The notes under the pieces were generated by a model. That model had not been told where the DNA came from and made no database searches. It saw only the letters and a list, made by a program, of their open reading frames with translations. A program made the position numbers and the translations under genes. A stretch of DNA of 64,000 bases, taken from NCBI GenBank assembly GCA_022316685.1, contig JAKJHU010000165.1, positions 248,001 through 312,000 of the forward strand. Reading direction: 5' to 3'. Every line of letters starts with the position of its first letter. The first letter of the stretch is position 1. The DNA comes from Progne subis subis. Taxonomy: Eukaryota > Chordata > Aves > Passeriformes > Hirundinidae. This document shows, in pieces, positions 38,320 through 49,900 of this stretch.

Positions 38320-38735
38320 CGAAGCGCCCTGGTAACCGTCGCAGTGACTCCGCAGCGGGCTCTGGGCGGTGGCCGCCGCAGCCGCCCATTCACGGACCCG
38401 AGTGCGCGCTTAGCGCAGCGGAGGCGGCGGCTCCTCCTCACTGCGGGACAGGGCGGGATCCCCGCGGGTCCCCAGCGCTTCCGCCCCCCACCCCTCGCCT
38501 CCGTTCCTCCAGGCAGATCTCCCTGCCTCCTTCCTTCCCTGCCCGTCCCCCCGTCCCGCTCCAGCAGGCGCCGCAGCGCCGCGGCGGGTGGGGGCAGGAC
38601 CCCGCGTGCGCACGCGCGGGCTGCGGCGACGTTCCAGCAGTTTCTGGCGCGCGGCCCCGCCCGAGGGTGGCGGGGCCGCGCGCGCGGGCGTTGTCATGGC
38701 GACAACATGGAAGGGGCTGGGGCGGGCGGTGCGAG
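38320..38735. promoter_or_regulatory. CpG island upstream of TUBB4B
   Basis: Dense CpG and GC-box-like sequence (GGGGCGGGC, GCCGCCGCAGCCGCC). It may drive divergent transcription, but no plus-strand coding exon was found: the ATGs at 38696 and 38707 open frames of only 21 and 12 codons. Confidence 0.6.
38690..38706. promoter_or_regulatory. X-box-like palindrome (candidate RFX site)
   Basis: GTTGTCATGGCGACAAC has perfect inverted arms GTTGTC/GACAAC. It differs from the classical RFX motif GTTGCCATGGCAAC by one transition in each half. It lies about 770 bases upstream of the TUBB4B ATG. RFX factors drive ciliary genes, which fits TUBB4B and CIMIP2A, but the mismatches leave binding uncertain. 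Confidence 0.45.
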
Positions 38736-39070
38736 CGGAGTGTGAGGGCTTGGGAGGCTGAGAGGGGCTCTGGGGGCTCAGGGAGCCTGGCTCCTGTGAG
38801 GGCTTGGGCGGTCCTAAAGGCTCAGGGGGTCTGGCAACTGTGAGAAGACTCTGGGGGCTCGAGGATCTGTGAGGGCTTGGGGGTAAGGGCTGTGGGGGCA
38901 TGGGGGGCCGTGAAGGCCCCTGGGGGCTCTGGCAGCTGTGAAGGGAGTGTGGAGGTTCCGGAGGTCTGGCTGCTGTGAGGGCTTAGGGCTGCTGTGAGCC
39001 TTGCAGTGGCAGCTCTGTAGAGGCCCATGTGATGTGAGGGGAAGGCCCCAGTGAGGGGATCCCTCCTGTG
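38735..39070. repeat. Degenerate G-rich tandem repeat
   Basis: Units of very roughly 50-60 bases repeat TGTGAGGGCTTGGG, CTCTGGGGGCTC and GTCTGGCAACTGTGA in varying order. The plus strand has many runs of four to six G, giving G-quadruplex potential beside the CpG island. Confidence 0.55.
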
Positions 39071-42000
39071 AGGGGGTCTGAGGCAGATGTTGCTCAGCAA
39101 GGCTTCCCCACATGAACACCTCCATCCTGGGCTGTGTGTGGGTGCTGCAGGCCTGTCATGAGGCAGCCAGACACCCCATGCTGGATAAATAACACCCTCA
39201 CCTTTCCTTGTCCCTTATTGTGCCTCCCAGCTTTGTGAGCACATTCTTGCCCAGACAGTGCATCCATTGGTCACAGTTTTATTAAGCATATTTGATTATT
39301 GTTTCAGCAGAATCTTTTTATGGTTGTATATTGTGATGCTAGCTGGGTCTACAAGTCCCAGCATCTCTTCTTTCATACTTTAGCAAAAACTTGAAAGAGG
39401 CTCCTAATGGAGCTCCCAAGACAGGGAGTCTTATCCTGCTGCCTTGCCGTGGGGTGGGCTGAGGCAAACGCAGCCATGACCTCAATTCTGCTGACAGAGG
39501 CCAGCTCTGTGCAACACACAAACAGCTTGTACACATCCTGGAATCTGTGCCTGGATAACAATAATCCAATCCTATGGCTGGGTCAGGTGAGGAGGTGGCA
39601 GGATATAGAAGCCCTGTGAGGGCTTTAGCTGGAGGTTGAATGGCCTCTGGTAGTCGACTGAATATAAAGATGGTCAATATTTCTGACATGTAAAAAACAT
39701 ATTCCTGCAGAGGCGCTGGAAGGAGTCCAGGAGCACTTGGAGCAGCCCCAGAGAGCCTGGGAGGAGCCCCAGAGCATCAGGAGTGACCTGAGAGGGTCCT
39801 GGGAAAGGCCTGTGTCAGGCTGCCAGGTGTCTGGGGAGACACACACGGCTCATCCTGCACATCCGCAGCCAGAATGCAGGAGATTTATGCAGTTCCCTTT
39901 GAGATAGCTGAGTAATGCAGAGGCATTAGGGTCCAGATTTATCCCACTAATTACAGGCATTGATTGAATAGAGTTCACACTGGAATCAGTGGAAAGGGAT
40001 GGCTTGGCCCACTCCAGCTCGGAGCAGTCCTCTGACAACACGCTCTGTTCTCTGTGATGGTGTTTGAAGTGACCAGTTCCAAAAACTGCAGCATCATTTA
40101 GGTACTGAAGGCAGCCAAGATGAATCTGGGGAAGACTTGCTCAAGATTTCACACAAGGCTGTGCTAATCAGTAAAGACAGCTTTTTCTGCAGGATGTGAT
40201 GCCATCTCTTCAGAGTAATGTGCAAAAGGAATCCTGGCTTCTTTCTGGTTAAAACCAGGGAATGTAGAGTGTGTGGCCTGTGTTGTGCTGTCTGTGAAGA
40301 TACATTCAGCATCAATTCTCATCAGGTGTGCTCAGCACAGCGTTCACAGGCACGTGTGCTCAGGAAACCCTGGCAAACCTGTCCTGAGATGGAGCAGGGG
40401 AGCCACTGCAGGGCTTGGGGGAGGTTTTCTGGCGCAAGTGCTGCTGTATTTAATGCAGATACAGGTTTGGTTTTTTTCTCCGCCAGGGCCAGAAAGCAAA
40501 GGCCTCTGCATTATTGCTATCCATGTCCTCACTGTGTGAGCAATCCCAAGCCTTTGTGCTTCCCACTGCCTCTACTCCAGCCTGCACTGCCTTTCATGTT
40601 TGGGAAGCTGCTCTGTAATGTGTGGAGTGAGCAATTGTTGCCACCCGCAGCATTCCCAGAGGGAATGTGAGAGTGGAAATGCTCTGCTGGGTTAATGCTC
40701 CCATACCTGTCTGCAGAACACCAGCAGGATTGCTCCCAGTGGAGCAGGGCTAGGACCCCAGGGAGGAGCTAAACTTTGCTCTCTGATTGAACTTCCAAAG
40801 GTTTCCCTAGGAGATTCAGCCACATGAATATCTAAGGAGGAGGCATTTCAAATTATTTGTGCCACATTAATTTTTGCTAATTCTAGCCCAATCAGTATTT
40901 CTGTTCTTAGCTACATGCGCATCTACAGGAAATGACAATTCTCTCTTAAATATTTTTCCATTTTTTAAATTGAAGTAAAATGCCAATACTTCTGAGATCT
41001 CTCTGAGAAGGAACATAGTCAGGAATCTCCATGGAGAGCTGCTGGAGCTGCTGACCATGTCAGCCCTGCTATTTCTAATGCTGTGGCAGGCCAGCATTAA
41101 TTAGTGTGTGCCAGGAGGTGAGCTGGCAAGTGCCACAGCAGGTCTGTGCCAGAACGCTGGCGCACATGGAACATTCCTTCCAAGGTGAACCTCTGCATGG
41201 AATACTGACTGTGAGGCAAATTCTGGGAGAAAAAGCTGCACATTCCATGGTCCTGCCTGAGCCAAATGCTGGAGTGTATTTCTAATGGCCATTGGTTTAT
41301 GGTGGAGAGGCTGCAGCTTGCCAGAGTAGGGAATGCTGGAAAGCAGTTTGGGAGGGCAGAGAAAGGAACAGCTCTGAGGTGGCATGTTTGTGGCTCCCAC
41401 ATCGTGTTTTCACTGCAGACATCTGTCTTAGCTGGTATTTGATTACTTTGAAAGCTCTCCTCAAACTCTACTGTGAGTGACAAGCGAGGAGGTTTCACCT
41501 CATTTAGGGGCAGATCCCGTCTGGAAGTGCTACACAAATTAATGCGGTAAGAGGGGTCCTACAAAACATTGGGAGAGTATTACGTGGCCAAAGACCCTGG
41601 GTATAACCCAAAGATAGACACAGGGAAGTTAAAACAAGTTGGAAATTGCATTTCTGTTTTGTTGAATAATGTATTAGAATTTGTTTTTAAACTTTTTATT
41701 GTAATTGTTTTGGTTTTGTAACTACCTGTATTGCTTGTGGCAACAGATTGCTTGGAAACAGATTTTCTGTAAACACAACTGGTTTGAACAGAGTGGGGAG
41801 GGACTTTTACTTTTGCATATTGCCTTCCCCTTTTGCTGAACCAGTTCTCTGTGTGTGTGTACAGAGCTGATCCCTCCCCTCAGTAGGCAGGCAGCGATTG
41901 TTGATTGTTGTTCCTCTCTTAGTGCTTTAACCAGCGAGATTGCAGCCTGTGTGTCTGAAATAGGATCCAGTCAGAACTGACGCTCTACCTGGGGCTGGCA

Positions 42001-45000
42001 GGAGCCCAGACAGAAATCACAGAACTAATTCTGTTTCTGTAGGTAAAAACCTGAATCCCTGAGTTAAGGGAGGGACACTGGAGGATGAGTGTGGGTGGGA
42101 GCTGCCTCCAGAACCAGAGAGCTTTTGGTGTTGGGGTCATTCCAGGTTAGTGGCAACACTGAACTGAGACGTGGGTATGTGCAGGTGTTTTCTCATTCTT
42201 GTCTGATTGTTAATTCTAAGGATAAACAGTCTTGCTTTCCAGAAATTATTGCTCCTGTGATGTTGAAGTCATGGAGGTGAGAGGTTGCTGCCAGAGACCA
42301 GTGAGTGAGAGGTGCAGTTGTGGAATTCATGCCTAAGGGAAATCAGTTGAATGGGATCAAGCCACAGTCCACCCAGGCCAGTGTCTTGTCTCTAATGCTC
42401 TGCAGCAGGTACCAAAGAGGAACAGGGCAAACAGATATGGATGTGGCAGGTGGTTCGGGCAATTCTTTAGCCGCAAGCAACTTTTTGTTTAATAGCTCCA
42501 ATGGGTTATTACGAATTTATCTAATCACCTTTTGCAGCCATGTAAACTTTGGCATAAACAGCCTCCTGTCCTGATGAGTCCTGTGGTTTAACCACGATCT
42601 GTATGGAAGAAGAGCTCCTTCCATTTGGTTTGATGATTTCCACTGAGTAACTGCATTCACAAGGCTGTGAGTCTGTCCCTTTGGAGCTTTCACTTCAGGA
42701 CTGTTTAACATTTTCCGTCATACTGTGAGACAAGGTAATGCTAAACCAAGCTTTTACTGTATGTAATGTTCAGCATTAACTGGTCATTTACATCTCCTTC
42801 GTGTTTGAAACCTGTGAACTTTGACCTTTGCTCCCATGAAGGTTCCACAGTTCTGCTGCTGGTCCTTGTCCAGTGATAAGCCTCATAGCTGCTGCCTTCT
42901 TCCATGTGGAGGATTTGTTTCTCCTGAGACTTTCCACCAAGAAATGGTGACTAATTCGGTCATGAGGTGCACATATGGTGACACCCCTGCTGTGAACAAA
43001 AATAAGCCTTCCTTCACACAAAAGTTGATTTTATCATTCCTCTGTCTCTCTCAAACCTCCTCTTCATTCCCAAGGCACTCCTCTTCCTGGTATGGATCAT
43101 TCTTTCTCCCTCTTATTTCCAAAAGAGCCTTCACCCATACTCCATGCTAGTGCCTGTCTCTCTGCATAGAGGACTTCTTCCAATGCTATGGCCTCTTAAA
43201 TCCCTGGTCAGAGTGTCTTTCACATCCCACACAGAGAATTTTCATACTGCAGTGTCTTTCCCCTGCATCCACAACATGTTCACAGAGAAGTCTCCTCGCT
43301 AATTGATGTCATTTGTGGTGGGAGAAGCCGCTGGCTGTGTCAGATTTCCTAAGGCTTTCCGAGGGGTGCTCTGCCAGCCTCCCTCTCGTGACTGATCGCT
43401 GGCATTGCACACTACTTCGGGGAGCAGCAGTTCCTGCTCTGTGTTTATCTGACTTGAGCAGGGATCTGACAGCATCCGACTGCAGGAGGGCTCTGAATAT
43501 CTCACGTGGAGGGACCGTGGTCACCTCAGTGTACAAGTACACAGTGATATCTGCACTTAGAAAACACCAGAACACTGCAAGTTGCTCGGGTTAGATGGTG
43601 TTGTGAAAGGACTTTTATATTAAGAAAGCCGTGGCAAAAATTGCAGGTTTTCTGATCCCAGTATTCCTTCAGACCTGTTCTTCTTCAGTGTGATCAGAAT
43701 TAGCTCTTGAAGTAGGAGTGATAGTCCATGAGGTAGGATATAAACATCATATGGCTGCCTGCTTCTCTGGAAAGACGCTCAGATACAGGATCAGAGGCAG
43801 GGTAGAAGAACAACATGAAAATATACTGATACTAAATCCAGCCATCCATAAAAGGCTTTCCTCTCATCCTCTGAATTTGCACCACAACTGGTTGTGGATT
43901 CCAAGGCCTCAACTTGCTTCTCTCCTACCATAGGGAGCCTGGGTATGTCAGAATGGGAAGAAAGAAACAACTCAGGCCCTGTGGGTACTGCAGAGTGGAA
44001 CTGTAGGGAACAAACTATTTCCCTCAATATTCATGGGAATTCCTTGGAACAACCTAGATGGGATGTACTGCTTGAGAATTCATGGTGCTTTGGGATGCCT
44101 AAATGACAGTTAAGTCCCAATAGCCAGGAGCAGGTCAGTCACCCTGTTGTGTGTCTGGAGCTAAAATAGAGAAAGTGCTTTCTGGTGTCAGGTTTTGTAT
44201 CTAATACTTTTTATTTCCTTCTTACTGGTATTTGCTGAAAGCAGCAGAACTGCAGTTGCACATGAACAGACTTTATTATCTGCCAGAAGATCTCAGCCAT
44301 AGTTCAGCCTGAGTGAGAAGTGAGGACCCTGAGTTATAAACATAAAGAATTTACGGACAGTTAGAAAATCCTCATTATTTATCATTTCCACAGTTGAATT
44401 GTATCCAAAGGCCTGCAAGCATCTTTGTTTCAGAGTGAGTTCATCTAGAATCTCCTTTTAAGTAAATTTCTGCTGTCCAAGCAATCTGGGGATTTATTCT
44501 GCAAACTTATTGTGGGGCTGACATGAACGAGCTGCTCTATAGAGAGCTGGGTGGAAGGAATATGTTACAGTATTAATCTCCTTTCTTCTCATAGGTTCCC
44601 CTATGCCTTTTTTTATTACCAAAATACCAGTTTTAAAATCCCAGTCTATCTTATCAGCTAGTAAATACATTTAGAAATGTTTTTATCTGTCAGAAAAATA
44701 AGTGGTTGTAGGTCTTTGCATGGCAGAGCAGTGCTTCAGTGTCAGGATGGCTCAAGGGGCAGGGATTTAATTCGCTGGTGTGTGTAAGGCAAAGGTGAAG
44801 TGTCAGGAGGCCATGCTGAGCTCATTGCCTAATTACTCACTTATTATCTGTGTGGAAGTCCCAAAGCTTCTAAACAGGAGCTTGGGGAAGTTCTGGCTGG
44901 TATCCTTTTCTCTTGGACCCTGTGATCTGTTCCAATTCAAGAAAGTGCAATGACTGACAGGCCAGAGCGCCTGGAGTCCAGGAGTTCCTGGCACCTCTCT

Positions 45001-46987
45001 GGCTTGTTTCCATTTCTGACAGTGGTAGGATTCTTCCTTGGCAGGTTCCAAATCTCAGCCAGGAATCCCAGAGCTCTCCGCTATGCTGTGAGGTCACTGA
45101 GCCAGAGCTTTGTTAAAGGATGGCATTTCCAGGTGCAGGATGAATGATCTCAGGAATTTCCCTGGTATTGCTGACTTCATGATAACCTCTTTATTTTTCC
45201 TATGCCACCTTGCCTGGATGCCTCCTACCTTCTTCAGATGGTTTGAGCAAAGAACACATCAAAAGGTGTAGGCATGTCTCTCATCAACTAAATACCAGCA
45301 GTCAGGTTATCTGAAATCTTTTTCTTTCACTGGAAAGAAAGTGCCTTCAGGGGTTCTCATTGTGTACCCCTAAAAGTACACAGCAAAACAGCTCTTGAGC
45401 AGAGGCAGCAGCAGCACCCCCATCCTGCTCACTGAAACACTCTGTGTTCACAATAACCCCCCTGCTTTGATCTCTTGCCAAGAACAACACAGACAGTCTA
45501 TTAAAACATCTTTAATGACATGATATAATTAAAAATATCTAACGTGCAACTCAAAGAAATGAATATGAAGCTTAAGTCTGTTTCCACACCCCTCTAAACT
45601 TGACTGGCAGGTTCCAAACCTTCATTAATTGGCCTGAAATTCATGAATACCCTAATATTACGGGGGGGGTGTGTGTCCTATATTATCAGTTGGGAGCACA
45701 AGGGATGAATAATCAGATTTAAAAGGATTTAGGTGCCATGGTAGCTTTAAAAATCTTGCAAGGCACATCACTGCATCTGTGAGCATTTACATTTCTGTTT
45801 AAAGTGGTCTGAAAAGACTTGGAGACACTAGTCCCTGAGGCTCTTGACAGTCTGTGTGTTTTAAGTCTCTGAAGCAGTTGAGAAGTGAGCTCTAAATGCC
45901 TTAGTCAAAGGAGAGTGTTTGTGAATCGATCCCTTTTTTTCACAGTAATACAGAATTTGCACAGCACCTCATCTTTCCGATGTGCAGAGCAGACCAGGGA
46001 GCTGGAATGACTGCCAGGTCCCAGGGGAATCCTGATTATTAGGTCATAAAGTAACTCTGGTCATGGTCTAATAGGAAAGTGACAATTAGGAAAGCTTCTG
46101 TTCCTCAGTCTGCTCTATTCTAAAGTACAGTGTCAGCTGAGACACTTCCAGAGTCAGCAGGAGAAGCAGGTCAGTGCAAATGAACAAACAGGTGAACCTC
46201 AGCCCAGCATGAGCTCAGCTTTAGCAAATATGAAATTAAATGTGTTAATTTGAGTCTTTGCTAAAGAGTTTAAATTGGCAATTTTAACCCTGTGTGGCTG
46301 TGACTCATCTGAGACACAAAAACTGAGCTGTGCATCTGTGCCCTTTGTTTCTCCTTTGATCCTCTGCACATTTTGTAGAGGCCAAGACTAAGGAGGATTG
46401 GTTTTGAAGGATTCCTGGTCAGCAGGAAGAGAGACATGGCCATCATCACTGAGATGGAAGCACAGACAAATCTGGCAGAAAATAACCTGCATTTTCCCTG
46501 GAACATGGAAGCAGTTGGCTCTTATATTCTGATTGTATTTTAATGCCCTTCCAGTCTTCACTAATGGCAGTACTGCAGGTATCATCTCTCGAGAGACCAC
46601 AGAAGAGGACAGAGCACTTTTTTCAGACACCACCTCTTCTGATTTGACAGGATTATACAATATTAACTTCACAATAGCTCAGGGCTGGCCTGCCTGCCTG
46701 CAGAGGCATCATTTCATGTCTGACATGAGTAATCCCAGCTGTAGCCCAAGGAAGAGCCATGCAGGCTGTTCTTGTTTGGAGAATGAATAGCTTGCCATCC
46801 ACCAGGAATCACAGACTTCCTGTGGAGCAGGATCCATTGTCTCAAAGTACAGTAGTGCAAGTACCAGCAAGCTGCTGGGAGCCCTGCAGGAAAATCACTT
46901 GCATCCTCCAGTGACTTACACCTCTGTGATTTCTGTCTGGACCCCGTTAACTGTGCTCTGACAAGAGTCTTGAGTCGCAGAAAACCG
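39071..46987. other. Intergenic region between TUBB4B upstream sequence and the ENTPD2-like gene
   Basis: About 8 kb in which no gene was recognised on either strand. Open frames at 40218-40670 and 41097-41537 show no domain, no family similarity I recognise and no convincing splice context. The right end probably includes the 3' UTR of the ENTPD2-like gene; minus-strand ATTAAA at 46539-46544 is one possible polyadenylation signal. No CR1 copy was noticed here. Confidence 0.5.
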
Positions 46988-49900
46988 TCAGTCATCAAAA
47001 ACACTGCTGTTCCTGTGACTGGAGCCGCTCTCCTTGACCATCACTCGGTACGAGATGCGCATGAAAGAGCCCATGAGCAGCACGACGAAGAGGATGAGGA
47101 GCAAGGACCAGACCCCCGGCTCAATCCCCTTGAGGAAGCTTGGGCTGTCCTGGTGGATGGTGCTGGTCAGACTCAGCAGGTACCCAAGAGTCCAGCCAGA
47201 TGATCTATCACCCATCTGTTGAAATAAAAAGGACAGGTCAGAAGAGAAGGAGATGGCCTGGGCCCCAGCTGTGTTTCTGTGCATGGGCCCAAGGTTTTGT
47301 ATGTATTTTCTGAGACTGATCCAAGGATTTGGCTTGCAATTAGGAATTGCCCTGAGTACACCAAGAGAGGCCTTAATGGCACTTCCACCCACACCTTTGC
47401 CCATGGGCACAGGCCCTCTGGCCTGGGCACCCCTCTCTCCTGAGCTGCGCTGTAGGGGAGAGCCGTTCTCTGCTTACTGATGGGTTTTTCTAGAGGACTT
47501 TACGTCTGCATTGTGGATAAATATCTCTCTGGCCCTGGCTGAACCTCAGACCTATGGTTTAGGTTGCTTGTCTCTGACTTTCCAGGCTGGGCTCCCTGGG
47601 GGTCCTGGACTACCTCATTACCTTGCCTTTTCTGATGGTCACTACTTGGCCATGCTGAGTGAGATCGTGGCTGTGATTGTCAGCTGTGAAGAGATCTGGG
47701 AACAGGCTTTCTTTTCTTTTGTGAAGAGAATGACCTGAATCAAATCCCCCTGTCCTTAGGGCCTCCAGATCATGGAGCAATTTCAGACCTTATTAGAGAT
47801 TAGGTTAGATTATTCAATATTAGGAAGGAATTGTTCCCTGGGAGGGTGGGCAGGCCCTGGCACAGGGTGCCCAGAGAAGCTGTGGCTGCCCCTGGATCCT
47901 AGGCTGGATGGGACTTGGAGCAACCTGGGATAGTGGAAGGTGTCCCTGCCCTTGGCTAGGGGTGGAATGAGAGGAGCTTTAAGTTCCCTTCCAATCCAAA
48001 ACGAGTCTAGGATGCTATGATGAAGAGGTATTTGTCAACCCTCATGAGAATAAAGGTGGTTGCAAAAAGGTAGGGAAGCACCTTTTGGCTCAAAAAATGT
48101 TATCAGCAGCTTGTCCTTAGCATTAAGTGGAGATCAAGCTGTGCTTCCTTCCCTGCCAGCACAGATTTCTGAAGATGGTGTTGATCCAGAGAAGCTTTTT
48201 GACTCCTGTGTTTTTCACAGAGGACAAGTGTCATCTCTGGTTCTCTGACACTGGTTTTCTTGTTTATCACAACTATGAATTCATTTTGCAAAACCATCCT
48301 GCTGGAGAAGCCCAGCTGGTTAGGGCTTGTCAGTGTGGGAACAGGCTGGCTGTACTGGGACCAGCCCTCCTGCTAACTGGGAACACTGTGCTGTAGGAAC
48401 TGACCTTCTGGAATGCAGTCCAAGCAGGCTGGTCAAAGTCAAGTGTGTATCCTCTTGTACTGAGATGGAAGATGAAGGCAGACACAGTGCAGTAATCAAC
48501 AAGTGTATCCAGGCTTGCTTGGGACTCCCTAATTAGCTGGTGTCATTTCCAGAAAAAAATAAAAGAAGATGGGGGAGAACAATAAAAGAGGTAAGTACTC
48601 AGTAGCTGAATTTCAGGCCTGCTACAGCTTCTCCTTTCCTGTTCTGAGACTGATGGGACTGGAGGAGAGGTTTGTGTCCTGTGCAGATTGAAACCACATT
48701 TCCTGCATTCACTGGACTGTGGGGTAGAAATCAGTGTCATCTGTTACTGCTTTTTCCCCCATCTTATTAAGCCAGATCCAAGAGCAGCAGGACTGACAGC
48801 CAGGTTGCCTTGCTGGTGAATTGCTTGGTAGGATTGATTCCCTGCTCTCTAATTAAGTTGAGCTGATGCTGCAGCCTTTCTCCCAAGTGGAACATTGGGA
48901 TCTTTCTCCTCCTTCCAGAAAAGCATGCTTTAGGGGACTGCTTATGGGCTCATTAAAAAGCCCTGGAGAAACCGTCCCATTTGAATGTTACTGTAGATGC
49001 TCCATCAGTGTAAGAGTAAATGAGGGTGATCTCACAACCACCCAGTGAGGGAAAGAACTGACAAACTTCCCCTGGCTTGGGCTCCGTGGGCCCAGGTGAA
49101 ATGGGAACAACCCTGGAATCTGAGTGGACTTGTCCCTTGCACTTAAGGACAGAAGGATAACAGCAAGAACAAGGTGATATACAGGAGTGAGTAGACAGCC
49201 TTTCTGTTTACTCCTTAAAATACTGTAAAAGGTATTTATGGCTTTTCTTTTAATTAGGTTGAGGTGTTTCCAGCAGCAGCTGGGATTTGAGAAGAATGAA
49301 TAAGTGGAGCCTGTTTCCTTAAAGTGAAACAACCCCACCTCCAAAAAAAAGAAAAACAAACAAACAAACAAACAAACAAACAAAAACACCACCACCACCA
49401 ACAACCAAAAAACACAAAACAAAACAAAAAACCGTACCAAACCAAAACAAAAAACCAGAAAAAACCCACAAAAGTCAGATAAATCCAAATTTTTTCTTGA
49501 GGGAGTCTGTAAGTTACAGCTCTGTCAGTCTGAGCCCTAAGGGCTTTTGTGACAAACTGTTCCTTGCTTCCCACTCTCCCTGCACACCGAGTCATTCCAC
49601 AGTTACCTCTTTGACGGACATCCCGCACAACCTCTTGACAGCCTGGCCCAAGTCAGGAGAAGGTACCGTTCCTCTCATGAAGTCCATGGCCTCAGAAACC
49701 ACCTACAACAGCAGCAGAAATAATCATCAGGTGGGACTGTGCTGTGTCCTTGCACTGCACACCAGAAATTACCCCTGGGGAAGTGAGGGGCAGTGGCTGA
49801 GCACTGCCAGGGTGCCCTTGGTGTGCAGGGTTGGTTCCAGTGCCTTGGCAGGGCTCAAGGGACACGAGCAGAGCTGTTGCTGCGTGGAGATGGAATCAGG

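Noticed and set aside
38696..38770. Start of a divergent protein-coding gene opposite TUBB4B
   Set aside because: The two ATGs give frames of 21 and 12 codons only; no donor followed by a coding exon was found.
40218..40670. 150-aa plus-strand frame in the intergenic region
   Set aside because: Cys- and Pro-rich without domain or splice context; composition matches neighbouring non-coding sequence.
41097..41537. 146-aa minus-strand frame
   Set aside because: No recognisable family and no supporting gene structure.
41560..42300. Possible LTR-like sequence
   Set aside because: No recognisable terminal motifs, polyadenylation region or second copy in the window.
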